A DNA stretch of 64,000 nt from Pseudomonadota bacterium (GTDB taxonomy: Bacteria; Pseudomonadota; Gammaproteobacteria; Pseudomonadales; Moraxellaceae): contig JAEWKT010000011.1 of the NCBI GenBank assembly GCA_023393635.1, positions 27,509 through 91,508 of the forward strand, read 5' to 3'. Made by a program: the position numbers and the translations under genes. The notes beneath the pieces were generated by a model. That model had not been told where the DNA came from. It made no database searches and saw nothing but the letters and a program-made list of their open reading frames with translations. Positions 28,416-37,429 of this stretch are shown piece by piece (the stretch's first letter is position 1; each line of letters starts with the position of its first letter).

Positions 28416-29492
28416 ATGACAACCACCCAAACAACCGCGCAGTCCAGCAAGCAAATTAATAAATCTGCAAACCGCTTTGACCAAGTATGCACTGAGCTGC
28501 AACAACAGCCTAAAACATGGCTAATTACTGGCGTGGCTGGTTTTATTGGTTCTAACTTACTTGAAACCTTATTATTGCTTAATCAAAAAGTAGTGGGTTT
28601 AGATAACTTTGCTACAGGCTTTCAGCATAATTTAGATGAAGTGCAAGCATTGGTTAGCCCACAGCAATGGCAGGGTTTCACCTTCTTTAATGGTGATATT
28701 CGTAATCTGGCAGACTGTCAAGCAGCATGTCATGGGGTAGATTATGTGTTGCATCAGGCGGCACTAGGCTCTGTGCCGCGCTCTATTGCAGATCCTATTA
28801 ATACTAACCACACCAACATTAGTGGTTATTTAAACATGCTGGTGGCCGCACGTGATGCAGGCGTTTTAAGCTTTACTTATGCTGCCAGTAGCTCTACCTA
28901 TGGTGACCACCCAGCATTGCCCAAAGTAGAGCCAAATATAGGCAACCCACTATCTCCTTATGCGGTGACCAAATACGTGAACGAGCTATATGCGGATGTA
29001 TTTGCGCGCACCTATGGCTTTAATACGATTGGCCTGCGCTACTTTAATATTTTTGGTAAACGCCAAACCCCAGATGGGGCTTATGCCGCAGTGATCCCCA
29101 AGTGGACTGCCGCCATGATTCAAGGCGATGATGTATTTGTAAATGGTGATGGTGAAACTAGCCGTGATTTCAACTTTATTGAAAATGCAGTACAAGCTAA
29201 TATTCTGGCGGCCACGGTTACTCATCCAGAAGCAAAGAATCAGGTGTATAACGTGGCAGTGGGTGGACGTACTACCTTAAATACTTTGTTTGAAGCGTTA
29301 AAAGAAAATTTAAGCAACAATGGCGTAAATTATAGTAAAGCACCAGTGTATCGGGACTTTAGGGCAGGAGATGTGCGACATAGTCAGGCGGATATCACTA
29401 AGATTCAAACGCTATTGGGTTATGACCCTCAGTTTAATATATTGCAGGGTATTGAAAAAGCAATGCCTTGGTATGTGCAGTTTTTGGGCTGA
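28416..29492 (+). CDS. tviC: UDP-GlcNAc(A) C4-epimerase (TviC/WbpP type)
   Basis: This 358-residue extended SDR interconverts gluco and galacto UDP-N-acetylhexosamine(uronic) sugars. It has the Rossmann motif TGVAGFIGSNLLE (~37-50), a catalytic Ser/Thr region SSSTYGDHPALPK and YxxxK as YAVTK (~178). NGDGETSRDFNFIENAV matches the WbpP/TviC family closely. The ATG is preceded by AAGGATTAGCTAGT. It lies 12 bases after tviB and is co-transcribed with it. Confidence 0.93.
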   Translation: MTTTQTTAQSSKQINKSANRFDQVCTELQQQPKTWLITGVAGFIGSNLLETLLLLNQKVVGLDNFATGFQHNLDEVQALVSPQQWQGFTFFNGDIRNLADCQAACHGVDYVLHQAALGSVPRSIADPINTNHTNISGYLNMLVAARDAGVLSFTYAASSSTYGDHPALPKVEPNIGNPLSPYAVTKYVNELYADVFARTYGFNTIGLRYFNIFGKRQTPDGAYAAVIPKWTAAMIQGDDVFVNGDGETSRDFNFIENAVQANILAATVTHPEAKNQVYNVAVGGRTTLNTLFEALKENLSNNGVNYSKAPVYRDFRAGDVRHSQADITKIQTLLGYDPQFNILQGIEKAMPWYVQFLG

Positions 29493-29549
29493 AGATTTTA
29501 AGTAAAAGTGACAACGGCTAATGATTGAGTAGAACCACCGACTGGGCTA

Positions 29550-30821
29550 ATGAGACCAAAATTGAAAAAAGCAGTGCAAAATGACTTTATAAAAAACGTA
29601 ACAAAGTTAGCATCAGGAACAATGGCGGCTCAGATTATAGCCTTTATTACTATTCCGATTCTTACACGAACATACTCGCAAGAAGCATTCGGGTTGCTAG
29701 CAGTTTTCTCAGCAGCAGTTGGGTTTATCAGCTCATTTGCAACCTTAAAATACGATACTGCACTAGTTCTACCTAAAGAAGATAGACATGCTTATGCACT
29801 ATTAAAGCTATCAAACATCGTAACAGTATTGATTACTGCTGCCTGTGTTGCTTTTATGTTTTTACCTATTCCTTATTTTGAGTCTTACCGTGGTTTACAG
29901 GTTTTTATCGGTATTGGAGTTTTACTTAGTGTAAATTACAATAACTCTGCTCTTTGGAATATCAGGTATAAATGTTTTAATCACACAGCAATATCTACCG
30001 TAGTTCAATCCATAGCTGTTTTTACATTTCAATATTTATTATATAAGTATTTTGAGTTGAAGGGCTTGGTGATTGGCAGCTTAATAGGTATAGCTATCTC
30101 AGGTATATATCTAATCTATACCCGTAAATCTGATTGGAGGATTTATAGACAGATTTCAAAAAAAGATATGCTAGAACAGGGTAAGCGCTATATTGACTTC
30201 CCAAAATATTTCACGGCTTCTAATGCTATTCTTAGTTTCTCGTCTAGTTTGCCAATTTTTCTTTTTGTTAAATATATTCCTATGGCTCAAATTGGTATAT
30301 ATGGCATCGCATTAAAAATTATTAGCCAACCAGTTACCTTAATAGCCAACTCCATACGTAGTGTAATTTTAGCTGATATGGCCGAACGGAAGAACAAAAA
30401 TAAACCAATACTAAAATGGTACCTGAAGATATTTGTAGGACTTTTTCTTTTGTCGTTAATTGCCGCGTTAGGATTGATAAGTTTCGGAGATTTTATAGTA
30501 ACTCTGTTTTTAGGTAAGGAGTGGGTAGAAGCAGCTTTATATGCCAAAATGCTAATTCCATTGTTAATTGGGATGATGATTGCTTCTCCTGGAATAGCAG
30601 CAGTTCGTGTATTTGAAATGCAAAAGTATAACTTTAACTACTCGTTAGTTAGTTTGGCCTTTAAACTTATAACGCTGCTAGGTTTGTTTATTTGGGGTGT
30701 TGTTGCTTTTGAATATATTATTTTGATTTATGCTTTAATAAGCCTAGCTTTAATTATTGGTAATAATTCAATAATACTTGTGAAGATTAAGAAATATGAA
30801 AAGCAAATTACAACGATATAG
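29550..30821 (+). CDS. wzx: Wzx-type polysaccharide flippase
   Basis: This 423-residue integral membrane protein of the MATE/MOP superfamily has about 12 hydrophobic helices spread across its length and few charged loops. It carries the usual early segment ASGTMAAQIIAFITIPILTRTYS. It should move undecaprenyl-linked repeat units across the inner membrane. It marks the start of the visibly AT-richer part of the locus. Its last 26 bases overlap the following acetyltransferase. Confidence 0.9.
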   Translation: MRPKLKKAVQNDFIKNVTKLASGTMAAQIIAFITIPILTRTYSQEAFGLLAVFSAAVGFISSFATLKYDTALVLPKEDRHAYALLKLSNIVTVLITAACVAFMFLPIPYFESYRGLQVFIGIGVLLSVNYNNSALWNIRYKCFNHTAISTVVQSIAVFTFQYLLYKYFELKGLVIGSLIGIAISGIYLIYTRKSDWRIYRQISKKDMLEQGKRYIDFPKYFTASNAILSFSSSLPIFLFVKYIPMAQIGIYGIALKIISQPVTLIANSIRSVILADMAERKNKNKPILKWYLKIFVGLFLLSLIAALGLISFGDFIVTLFLGKEWVEAALYAKMLIPLLIGMMIASPGIAAVRVFEMQKYNFNYSLVSLAFKLITLLGLFIWGVVAFEYIILIYALISLALIIGNNSIILVKIKKYEKQITTI

Positions 30822-31314
30822 AAATAAGATCTATAAATTATTTCTGCAGTTGCCACTGTTCAATAGATATGCACTGTTTTGGTATACTAGACTGGGTGTA
30901 AAAGGCTCTAACTATAGAGTTTCTAATCAAGTGAGATTGGTGGGCGATTACTCATTCTTAGAGTTGGGTAATCAAACAGAGATAAATCCTGAAAGTTTTT
31001 TATTGGCTAAAGATAAGATAATTATTGGAGATAACTCTACCTTAGCCTATCAAACAACCATTTTGACCAGTGCAAACCCTAATGGACCACATAATAGGCT
31101 AGCCAAAATTTATCCAAAAATGACAGCACCTGTTGTTATTGGTCATGATTCATGGATTGGTGCAAGATCAACTATTTTACCAGGTATTACCATTGGAAAT
31201 TATTGTGTAGTGGCTGCAGGCTCAGTTGTGACTAAAGATGTGCCTGATTACTCAGTTGTTGCAGGTGTTCCTGCAAAAGTCATTAAGGTTTTAGATGCAG
31301 AAGACTTCAAATAA
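30796..31314 (+). CDS. Left-handed beta-helix O-acetyltransferase (WbbJ-like)
   Basis: This 172-residue protein has hexapeptide repeats (IIIGDNSTLAYQT, VVIGHDSWIGARSTILPGITIGN) and the catalytic His region in VIGHDSWIG. It ends with the usual VVAAGSVVTKDVPDYSVVAGVPAKVIK. It probably acetylates a sugar of the repeat unit with acetyl-CoA. It starts inside the 3' end of wzx, pointing to coupled translation. Confidence 0.9.
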   Translation: MKSKLQRYRNKIYKLFLQLPLFNRYALFWYTRLGVKGSNYRVSNQVRLVGDYSFLELGNQTEINPESFLLAKDKIIIGDNSTLAYQTTILTSANPNGPHNRLAKIYPKMTAPVVIGHDSWIGARSTILPGITIGNYCVVAAGSVVTKDVPDYSVVAGVPAKVIKVLDAEDFK

Positions 31315-32482
31315 TATGCCCGATATAGTTATCACCGCAGGTACAGCAGCAGGCAGTGTTTTAGCTTTGGCAGAAGCGATTACAGCTAAAATCGGTTGCA
31401 AAGCTTATATATTATGTACGGATGAGATCACTAGCAAGATTTTATCTTCTAGTAAGTTTATTGAAGAAGTTTTTCTTATCAAAAAAATTGATGAAGAAAG
31501 TTATATAGGTTCTATTAAGCAGTGGCGTGAAACAAAAGCTTTTGAAGTACTGCCAATTTTATATTTCACTACCGATACCAGTTGTTATTATGTTGATAAC
31601 TACAGAGGGTGGTTTGAGCAGAACTTCAAGGTTTGCTTACCTTCGTCACATATTATTAAAAGTTTCACTCAAAAAGGTTTAGCTGAACCTGAAGCCTTTA
31701 AAAATGGTTTAATTATACCCAAAACCTTAGTGATTAAAAACAAAGTAGATATTAGTATAGTAGTGCAAGAGTTTATATTTCCAGTTATCCTAAAGCCACA
31801 AGCGACTTATTTAAAGAACAGTATCCCTTTCAAAATAAAAGTTATCAAAGATAAAGAAGAGTTTTTAATTATTGCTACTAACTATGTGGATAGTGAAAGG
31901 GTTTTTTTGTGTCAGGAGTTTATTCCTGGAGGTAACGATTCATCTTTTTATTATCTTTTTTATAGAGGAAAAAATGGCGAGATTATAGAAAATATAGGGA
32001 AAAAAATACTGCAATCTACCCCAAATGGTGGCATTATGCTTAAAGGGAAAAGCGAATTTAATGAAGAGTTGTCAAAAATATGTAAGAGATTTTTAGAAAA
32101 TATAAATTATCAGGGAATCGGTGGTATTGAATTTAAACAGTATAATAATAATTTTTACTTTATTGAAATGAGTGTTCGACTGGAAGGTTTTTTCAAAATA
32201 AGTGAAATTTCAAATAGCCCCATCTCATTGGTTTCATATTATGACTTAACACAAGGGACTATTTCTAAGGAATTGTTAGGAACTAAGCAAAAAGATGGTT
32301 ATATTTATATGACTTTTCTACCAGTAATACTAAATCATTTAAAAAATAAAAAAATTAAATTACTTGTAGTAGATGGATTGAGAGCAATATTTGATCCTAA
32401 GTTTAAGCTCGATGTATTCTCTTATAAAAGTATTAAGCCTTTTATGCTCCAGTTTATTTATCTATTTAAGAGAAAGTCATAA
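31295..32482 (+). CDS. ATP-grasp ligase-like protein A
   Basis: Length is 395 residues from ATG 31295 (AAGG about 6 bases upstream) or 388 from ATG 31316; I cannot decide between them. The N-terminal Rossmann-like part is DIVITAGTAAGSVLALAEA. The ATP-grasp core has a nucleotide-binding Lys in FPVILKPQATYLK (~155-165) and CQEFIPGGNDSS. The metal-binding strand is FYFIEMSVRLEG, where the family's usual E-x-N-x-R reads E-M-S-V-R. Such enzymes join a carboxylate to an amine through an acyl phosphate. Within this locus it may attach an amino acid or other acyl group to a sugar. The substrate is unknown. Confidence 0.75.
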   Translation: MQKTSNNMPDIVITAGTAAGSVLALAEAITAKIGCKAYILCTDEITSKILSSSKFIEEVFLIKKIDEESYIGSIKQWRETKAFEVLPILYFTTDTSCYYVDNYRGWFEQNFKVCLPSSHIIKSFTQKGLAEPEAFKNGLIIPKTLVIKNKVDISIVVQEFIFPVILKPQATYLKNSIPFKIKVIKDKEEFLIIATNYVDSERVFLCQEFIPGGNDSSFYYLFYRGKNGEIIENIGKKILQSTPNGGIMLKGKSEFNEELSKICKRFLENINYQGIGGIEFKQYNNNFYFIEMSVRLEGFFKISEISNSPISLVSYYDLTQGTISKELLGTKQKDGYIYMTFLPVILNHLKNKKIKLLVVDGLRAIFDPKFKLDVFSYKSIKPFMLQFIYLFKRKS

Positions 32483-33606
32483 TGAATTTTCAGAATGTAA
32501 TAAATGGTATATCCAATAGGGCGCATAAATACTTAAATGAGCGCAGAGGTTGGAAAACGGATAGACGGATTGTTGTGATAGAATCTGATGATTGGGGAAG
32601 TATTCGTACGCCAAATAGAGAAATTTATGAGAAATCAATACAAAAAGGTATTTTCTTAAACAAAAGTTCGTTTGGAAAGAATGACACATTGGCATCTAAT
32701 GAGGATTTTGAAGCTTTATATAATGTTTTGAGAAAGCATAAAGACTCGGCAGGTAATCACCCTGTTATAACCGCAAATACGATAGTTGCTAACCCTGACT
32801 TTGAAAAAATAAAAGAAAGTAAGTTTCAAGAGTATTATTTTGAAATATTTACGGAAACCTTAAAAAAATATCCTAATCGTAGTTTTAAGCTTTGGCAGCA
32901 AGGTATAGATGAAAAGCTTTTTTATCCTCAGTTACATGGACGAGAGCATCTAAACGTTATGCGTTGGCTAAAAACTCTTCGATCTGGTTCAAAAAGTGCT
33001 CTTTTTGCATTTGAACATAATTATTTTGGAATTAGTGAATTAGTTAGTGAAGGAGTACCAAATTTTTTGCCTGCGCTTGATTATGATGATGACGAGAGTC
33101 GCATATTTGGCAACCAGGCAGTTGCACAAAGCGCTGACATTTTTAAAGAGATCTTTGGTTTTGCATCACAATCATTTATTGCACCTAATTATTATTGGCA
33201 CGATGAAACCGAAAAAGTATTAGCTGAAAAAAATATTAATTATATACAGGGCGTTTACACTCAAAGATTGCCAAACGAAAAGTACAATTACCATTATTTA
33301 GGTGAAAGAAGTAAACATAATCAAATTTATTTAACACGAAATGTGATTTTTGAGCCTGCTACCTCAATAGAAAGAGGTTGGGTGTCGACTGCCTTGTTAG
33401 AGATTGAAAGGGCTATTAAATTACAAAAACCTGCAATTATTAGTATGCATAGGGTGAATTTCATAGGATCTATTTTTGAGGAGAATAGAACTAAGAATCT
33501 TCACCTACTAGATCAGCTACTACATGAAATAGTAAAACGCTGGCCTGAAACTGAATTCATGCATTCTGCTGAACTAGGCGAATTAATAGAGAAAGAATTG
33601 AAGTAA
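32482..33606 (+). CDS. Polysaccharide deacetylase-like protein
   Basis: This 374-residue soluble protein has the motif IVVIESDDWGSIR (~30-42), equivalent to the D-D pair of NodB-type carbohydrate esterases. HGREHLN (~152-158), which could supply metal-binding His, and SFIAPNYYWHDET follow. A later IISMHRVNF provides another conserved-looking His. It has no signal peptide, so it would act in the cytosol on a precursor or lipid-linked sugar. It overlaps the preceding ATP-grasp gene by one base and lies 45 bases before the second ATP-grasp gene. Confidence 0.7.
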   Translation: MNFQNVINGISNRAHKYLNERRGWKTDRRIVVIESDDWGSIRTPNREIYEKSIQKGIFLNKSSFGKNDTLASNEDFEALYNVLRKHKDSAGNHPVITANTIVANPDFEKIKESKFQEYYFEIFTETLKKYPNRSFKLWQQGIDEKLFYPQLHGREHLNVMRWLKTLRSGSKSALFAFEHNYFGISELVSEGVPNFLPALDYDDDESRIFGNQAVAQSADIFKEIFGFASQSFIAPNYYWHDETEKVLAEKNINYIQGVYTQRLPNEKYNYHYLGERSKHNQIYLTRNVIFEPATSIERGWVSTALLEIERAIKLQKPAIISMHRVNFIGSIFEENRTKNLHLLDQLLHEIVKRWPETEFMHSAELGELIEKELK

Positions 33607-33651
33607 GCCTTCTAAACTTATCGAAGCACTGCTTGAGAAAGGATTGAAAAA

Positions 33652-34674
33652 ATGAAAATTGCTATTCACCATAGAGAGGGCAGCTTTTCTAACCGTTGGA
33701 TTATATATTGTGAAAAGAACAATATACCCTATAAAGTCGTTAATGCATTTGCCGATAATATTATTCAGCAGCTTGAAGATTGTAATGCTTTAATGTGGCA
33801 TCATCATCATGCGCATTATAAAGATGTATTAACTGCCAAGAGAATTCTTTTTGCTTTAGAGCATGCTGGTATAAAAGTATTTCCAGATTTTAAAACAGCT
33901 TGGCATTTTGATGATAAAGTAGCGCAGAAGTATTTATTAGAAGCTATTGACGCCCCAATCGTCCCTAGTTATGTTTTTTATGATAAAAAGCAAGCCTTAG
34001 ATTGGGCAGCTAATATAAGTTACCCAAAGGTTTTTAAGCTTAAGGGTGGAGCAGGTTCGGCTAATGTTAAGTTAGTGAACACCGAGAGAGAAACCATCAG
34101 GTTAATTAATAAAGCTTTTGCTAAAGGCTTTGCTCAGTTTGACCGATTTGCAAACTTAAAGGAGAAAATTAGAAAGTTTAAAGAGGGGAAAGAAACATTT
34201 AAAACTGTTTTAAAAGGTTTAGCACGCCTGTTTATAACAATAGATTTTGCACGACAACAGGCACCAGAGCGTGGTTATGTATACTTTCAGGATTTTATTC
34301 CTAATTTAGACTCTGATATACGTATTCAAATTATAGGTGAACGGGTGTTCGGCCTGAAAAGGTTTGTTCGAGAGAACGATTTTAGAGCTTCTGGAAGCGG
34401 GAATTTCATTGAATTCAATGAAAATAATATTGACAAGAATATATTAAAAGTCGCCTTAAGTACAAAACAAAAAACTCAAGCTCAATGCTTGACAATAGAC
34501 TTTATCTATAGCGATGATGAACCTCTGATAGTTGAATTAAGCTATGGATTTCCAGTCAAGTTTTATGATAACTGCTCTGGCTATTGGGATAGTAGTATGA
34601 ACTGGCATGAAGGTCATTTCAATCCGCAAGAATGGATGATAGAAGATTTTATAAATGAAATTAGCCAGAATTAG
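33652..34674 (+). CDS. ATP-grasp ligase-like protein B
   Basis: This 340-residue protein opens MKIAIHHREGSFSNRWI with an early His-rich stretch (LMWHHHHAHY, ~47-56). The ATP-grasp core has YPKVFKLKGGAGSANV (~122-137, nucleotide Lys), VYFQDFIPNLDSDIRI and the metal strand PLIVELSYGFP, again with Ser where RimK-type enzymes carry Asn. The C terminus, rich in Trp, reads SGYWDSSMNWHEGHFNPQEW. It is the second ATP-grasp protein within 2.4 kb and differs clearly from the first, so the pair is not a simple duplication. A ligase role on a glycan precursor is inferred. Confidence 0.75.
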   Translation: MKIAIHHREGSFSNRWIIYCEKNNIPYKVVNAFADNIIQQLEDCNALMWHHHHAHYKDVLTAKRILFALEHAGIKVFPDFKTAWHFDDKVAQKYLLEAIDAPIVPSYVFYDKKQALDWAANISYPKVFKLKGGAGSANVKLVNTERETIRLINKAFAKGFAQFDRFANLKEKIRKFKEGKETFKTVLKGLARLFITIDFARQQAPERGYVYFQDFIPNLDSDIRIQIIGERVFGLKRFVRENDFRASGSGNFIEFNENNIDKNILKVALSTKQKTQAQCLTIDFIYSDDEPLIVELSYGFPVKFYDNCSGYWDSSMNWHEGHFNPQEWMIEDFINEISQN

Positions 34675-34737
34675 TTTACTATCCATGAATATTTCTAAGT
34701 GTGTAGAAGCTCTTATGTTAGCTGAAAGTTGCTAGAT

Positions 34738-36123
34738 ATGTATAAAGTAATTTATTTTTTTACAGCACTCATAATTTTTGTTCTTCAACCTGAAAAATAT
34801 AGTTTTTTTAATCATGAATATAATTTCTTTCTTAGTCTTGTTTATTTGTTTCTTGTAACAGTTTTTTTATTTCAACAAAGAATGCGAGACAAAAACTGGC
34901 TAAGGTTTGATGTGGTTTTTTTGCTTGGTTACACAATAGTTCATTTTCAAATTCCTTTTTTAGCCTCTATTGGGATTGAACCTTCAAGACCTAGTTTTGT
35001 TTGGATTAATAAAGAAGTTGTTAACTATGCGACATGGATGAGTACAGTGACTATAAGCCTATGGATGTTAGGCTATTCACTTTTTTCATCAAGAACAAAA
35101 GTTCAAAAGCAAGCCCAGAAATTCAAAGTTAATTACACCTTATTTGATCCGCTGTTAATAATTGTTTTTACGGGATTTTTAGTTACTGTAGGAAAAAACT
35201 TTTTATCTGGTGCTTATGATGTTAATAGTTGGGGTGATGGCGCAACTTATTTTTTATTGATTTTGGAAGTTTTACTGTATCTTAGGGTTATATATTTTTT
35301 TAAAGAAATCAATTCGAACTCATCAATCAGAAATATCATTAATACCTTTCTTTCGCATAAATTATTTGTTGCTGTTATAACTACTTATACATTACTCTTT
35401 TTCTTAACAGGTTCAAGAGGCGAAATACTTCGAATTCTATTAGTTACAGCATTTGCTTACTCAATTTATATTAAAAGTTTGTCCTTCCGCTTTATCATTA
35501 TTTCAGTTCTTATAGGTTCATTTATATTTACAATTATGGGTCTTGGTAGGGGGCGAGTTGCTACTGATCTGGGTCATCAGAGTATATTACAAAGAGGGTA
35601 CACTGCTTTACAGGAAACAGATAAAAGAGATAATTTTACGGAGGAGCTCGCTTCTTCAGTACGTATCCAATATAGAGCAATTGATACCGTACCTGAAAGT
35701 CATCCATATTTATATGGGCTAACTTATGTCGGTACCATTGTAGGAGCAATACCGTTTGCAAGCGGATTTGTAATTAGCGCATTAGATATTCCATATTGTT
35801 ATAAAGGATCGGCTTCCTTTTTTACTTGCTTAGGTCAAGGAAATAACATTACTTATGGGGAAGGCTCAGAAATTCTAGCCGATATTTATATTAATTTTAG
35901 TATATATGGTGTTTTTATTATTATGTTGGCTTTTGGTGCCTTTATTGGTAAGGCAACAATTGGAGTAAAGCAGAAAAACTTTAATTACATTTTGATATAT
36001 GCAATGTTACTCATAGCTGCTTTATCTATAAATAGGGGAACTATCCTTTATGCGTATAAAGATATTATTTATATATTAGTATTTCATTATATATTGAGTG
36101 GGCAACTAAAGTGGCGTCTTTAA
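34738..36123 (+). CDS. wzy: Wzy-type repeat-unit polymerase
   Basis: About 461 residues from ATG 34738; an in-frame TTG at 34729 adds three. It has 10-12 hydrophobic helices with a large polar loop (~270-340) carrying GRGRVATDLGHQ and SVRIQYRAIDTVPESHPYLYG, typical of O-antigen/capsule polymerases. It contains LLFFLTGSRGEILRI. No other gene in the locus fits the polymerase role. It joins flipped repeat units in the periplasm. Wzy proteins are poorly conserved, so the call is based on topology and context. Confidence 0.8.
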   Translation: MYKVIYFFTALIIFVLQPEKYSFFNHEYNFFLSLVYLFLVTVFLFQQRMRDKNWLRFDVVFLLGYTIVHFQIPFLASIGIEPSRPSFVWINKEVVNYATWMSTVTISLWMLGYSLFSSRTKVQKQAQKFKVNYTLFDPLLIIVFTGFLVTVGKNFLSGAYDVNSWGDGATYFLLILEVLLYLRVIYFFKEINSNSSIRNIINTFLSHKLFVAVITTYTLLFFLTGSRGEILRILLVTAFAYSIYIKSLSFRFIIISVLIGSFIFTIMGLGRGRVATDLGHQSILQRGYTALQETDKRDNFTEELASSVRIQYRAIDTVPESHPYLYGLTYVGTIVGAIPFASGFVISALDIPYCYKGSASFFTCLGQGNNITYGEGSEILADIYINFSIYGVFIIMLAFGAFIGKATIGVKQKNFNYILIYAMLLIAALSINRGTILYAYKDIIYILVFHYILSGQLKWRL

Positions 36124-36307
36124 ACAGATTGTTTTTGTAAGGTAAATATGAATCCTTTAATAAGGTATATATTTATTCATGATGACATATATTGTTAGGT
36201 ATATTAAATTTATAGCTATTTAACAGCATGAGTATAAATCTATAACCTGAACTTTAAAGAACTTTACTGGTATTAGAGGGGAAAAAATCTTCTAATAGGA
36301 ATAATAT

Positions 36308-37384
36308 ATGAGAAAAATCTTTATTACAATTGGTAAGTTAGATCGAGGTGGAGCAGAAATGCGTACCTTGAGGCTCATCAATGATCTTAATAGAATACAA
36401 GCTAAAGCAAAATATTATATTTATGTTGTTTCTGGGGAAGTAGGAGAATTAACACCTGAATTCTTAACACAGTCTAATTTAGAAATTATTTATGGAAAAA
36501 AAGGCCTGTTAGGGCTAAATTTGTTCTTTAAAACTTTAAAAAATATTGCTCCTGAAGTTTTACACATTAACGCGAGTTTAGCTGGTGGTATTTATGCGGT
36601 AGTTGGTAGATTAGCAGGGATCGAAAATATATTTTGTCATATTCGTACAACAGAGCATTATGGCAGCGGGCTTATTTATCACTTAAAACAGAATTTTTTT
36701 AGCATATTACTCAATAACTTTTCAACTAAGGTGATTGGAGTATGCCAAGGTGCAAGAAAATTATCCAAAACTTCTCAGAGCAAATGGTTAACTATATATA
36801 ATGGCATTGATATAGATGATAGGGAGTCTCTGGAAAATGAGCGTCTGCCATACTCTTTAGTCTGCCTCGGAAGGATGCATGAAGCTAAAAATCAAATTTT
36901 CTTAGTTGATGTAATCAGTGAACTTTGTTTGCTAAGACCTGAGATTAACTGGCAATTAGATTTTTACGGTAAAGAAAATACAATTATTAAAGAAAATATA
37001 ATGCTAAGAACGCATAAATTAGGTGTAAGTCAACATATAAAATTTTGTGGGCAAACTCAGCAACCATTAGAAGTTTTAAAAAAATATAATTTTTTAGTTT
37101 TGCCGTCTGTAAGAGAGGGTCTTCCTGGAGTGGTGTTGGAAGCATTAAGTGTAGGTTGTGAGTCAATTGTTTCTGGTTTAGACGGTTGTAAAGAAATTAG
37201 TGAGCAAAATGCTTATGTTCATGTTGTTGACGGTTATGATAGTCGAGAGTGGGCGAAAATGATTATTACACAGATGGAGAAAATGCATACATATTCAAGA
37301 CAAGAGGTTAGAGATACTTTGAAGAACTCTAGTTTTACAAATGAACAGCACGTGTCCAGTATGGTCAAGTTATGGGATATTTAG
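36308..37384 (+). CDS. GT4-family glycosyltransferase (first of three)
   Basis: This 358-residue GT-B fold enzyme has an N-terminal GKLDRGGAEMRTLRLIN, typical of retaining GT4 enzymes. The C-terminal nucleotide-sugar domain contains LVCLGRMHEAKNQ (~188-200), and the E-x7-E motif region is VREGLPGVVLEALSVG (~266-281). It is cytosolic or membrane-associated and should add one residue of the lipid-linked repeat. The donor and linkage cannot be read from sequence alone. A 184-base AT-rich gap precedes it. Confidence 0.88.
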   Translation: MRKIFITIGKLDRGGAEMRTLRLINDLNRIQAKAKYYIYVVSGEVGELTPEFLTQSNLEIIYGKKGLLGLNLFFKTLKNIAPEVLHINASLAGGIYAVVGRLAGIENIFCHIRTTEHYGSGLIYHLKQNFFSILLNNFSTKVIGVCQGARKLSKTSQSKWLTIYNGIDIDDRESLENERLPYSLVCLGRMHEAKNQIFLVDVISELCLLRPEINWQLDFYGKENTIIKENIMLRTHKLGVSQHIKFCGQTQQPLEVLKKYNFLVLPSVREGLPGVVLEALSVGCESIVSGLDGCKEISEQNAYVHVVDGYDSREWAKMIITQMEKMHTYSRQEVRDTLKNSSFTNEQHVSSMVKLWDI

Positions 37385-37429
37385 TTTAGTCAAAATAGCT
37401 AATCTTTCTTAAATTTACTAGAGAAAAAG

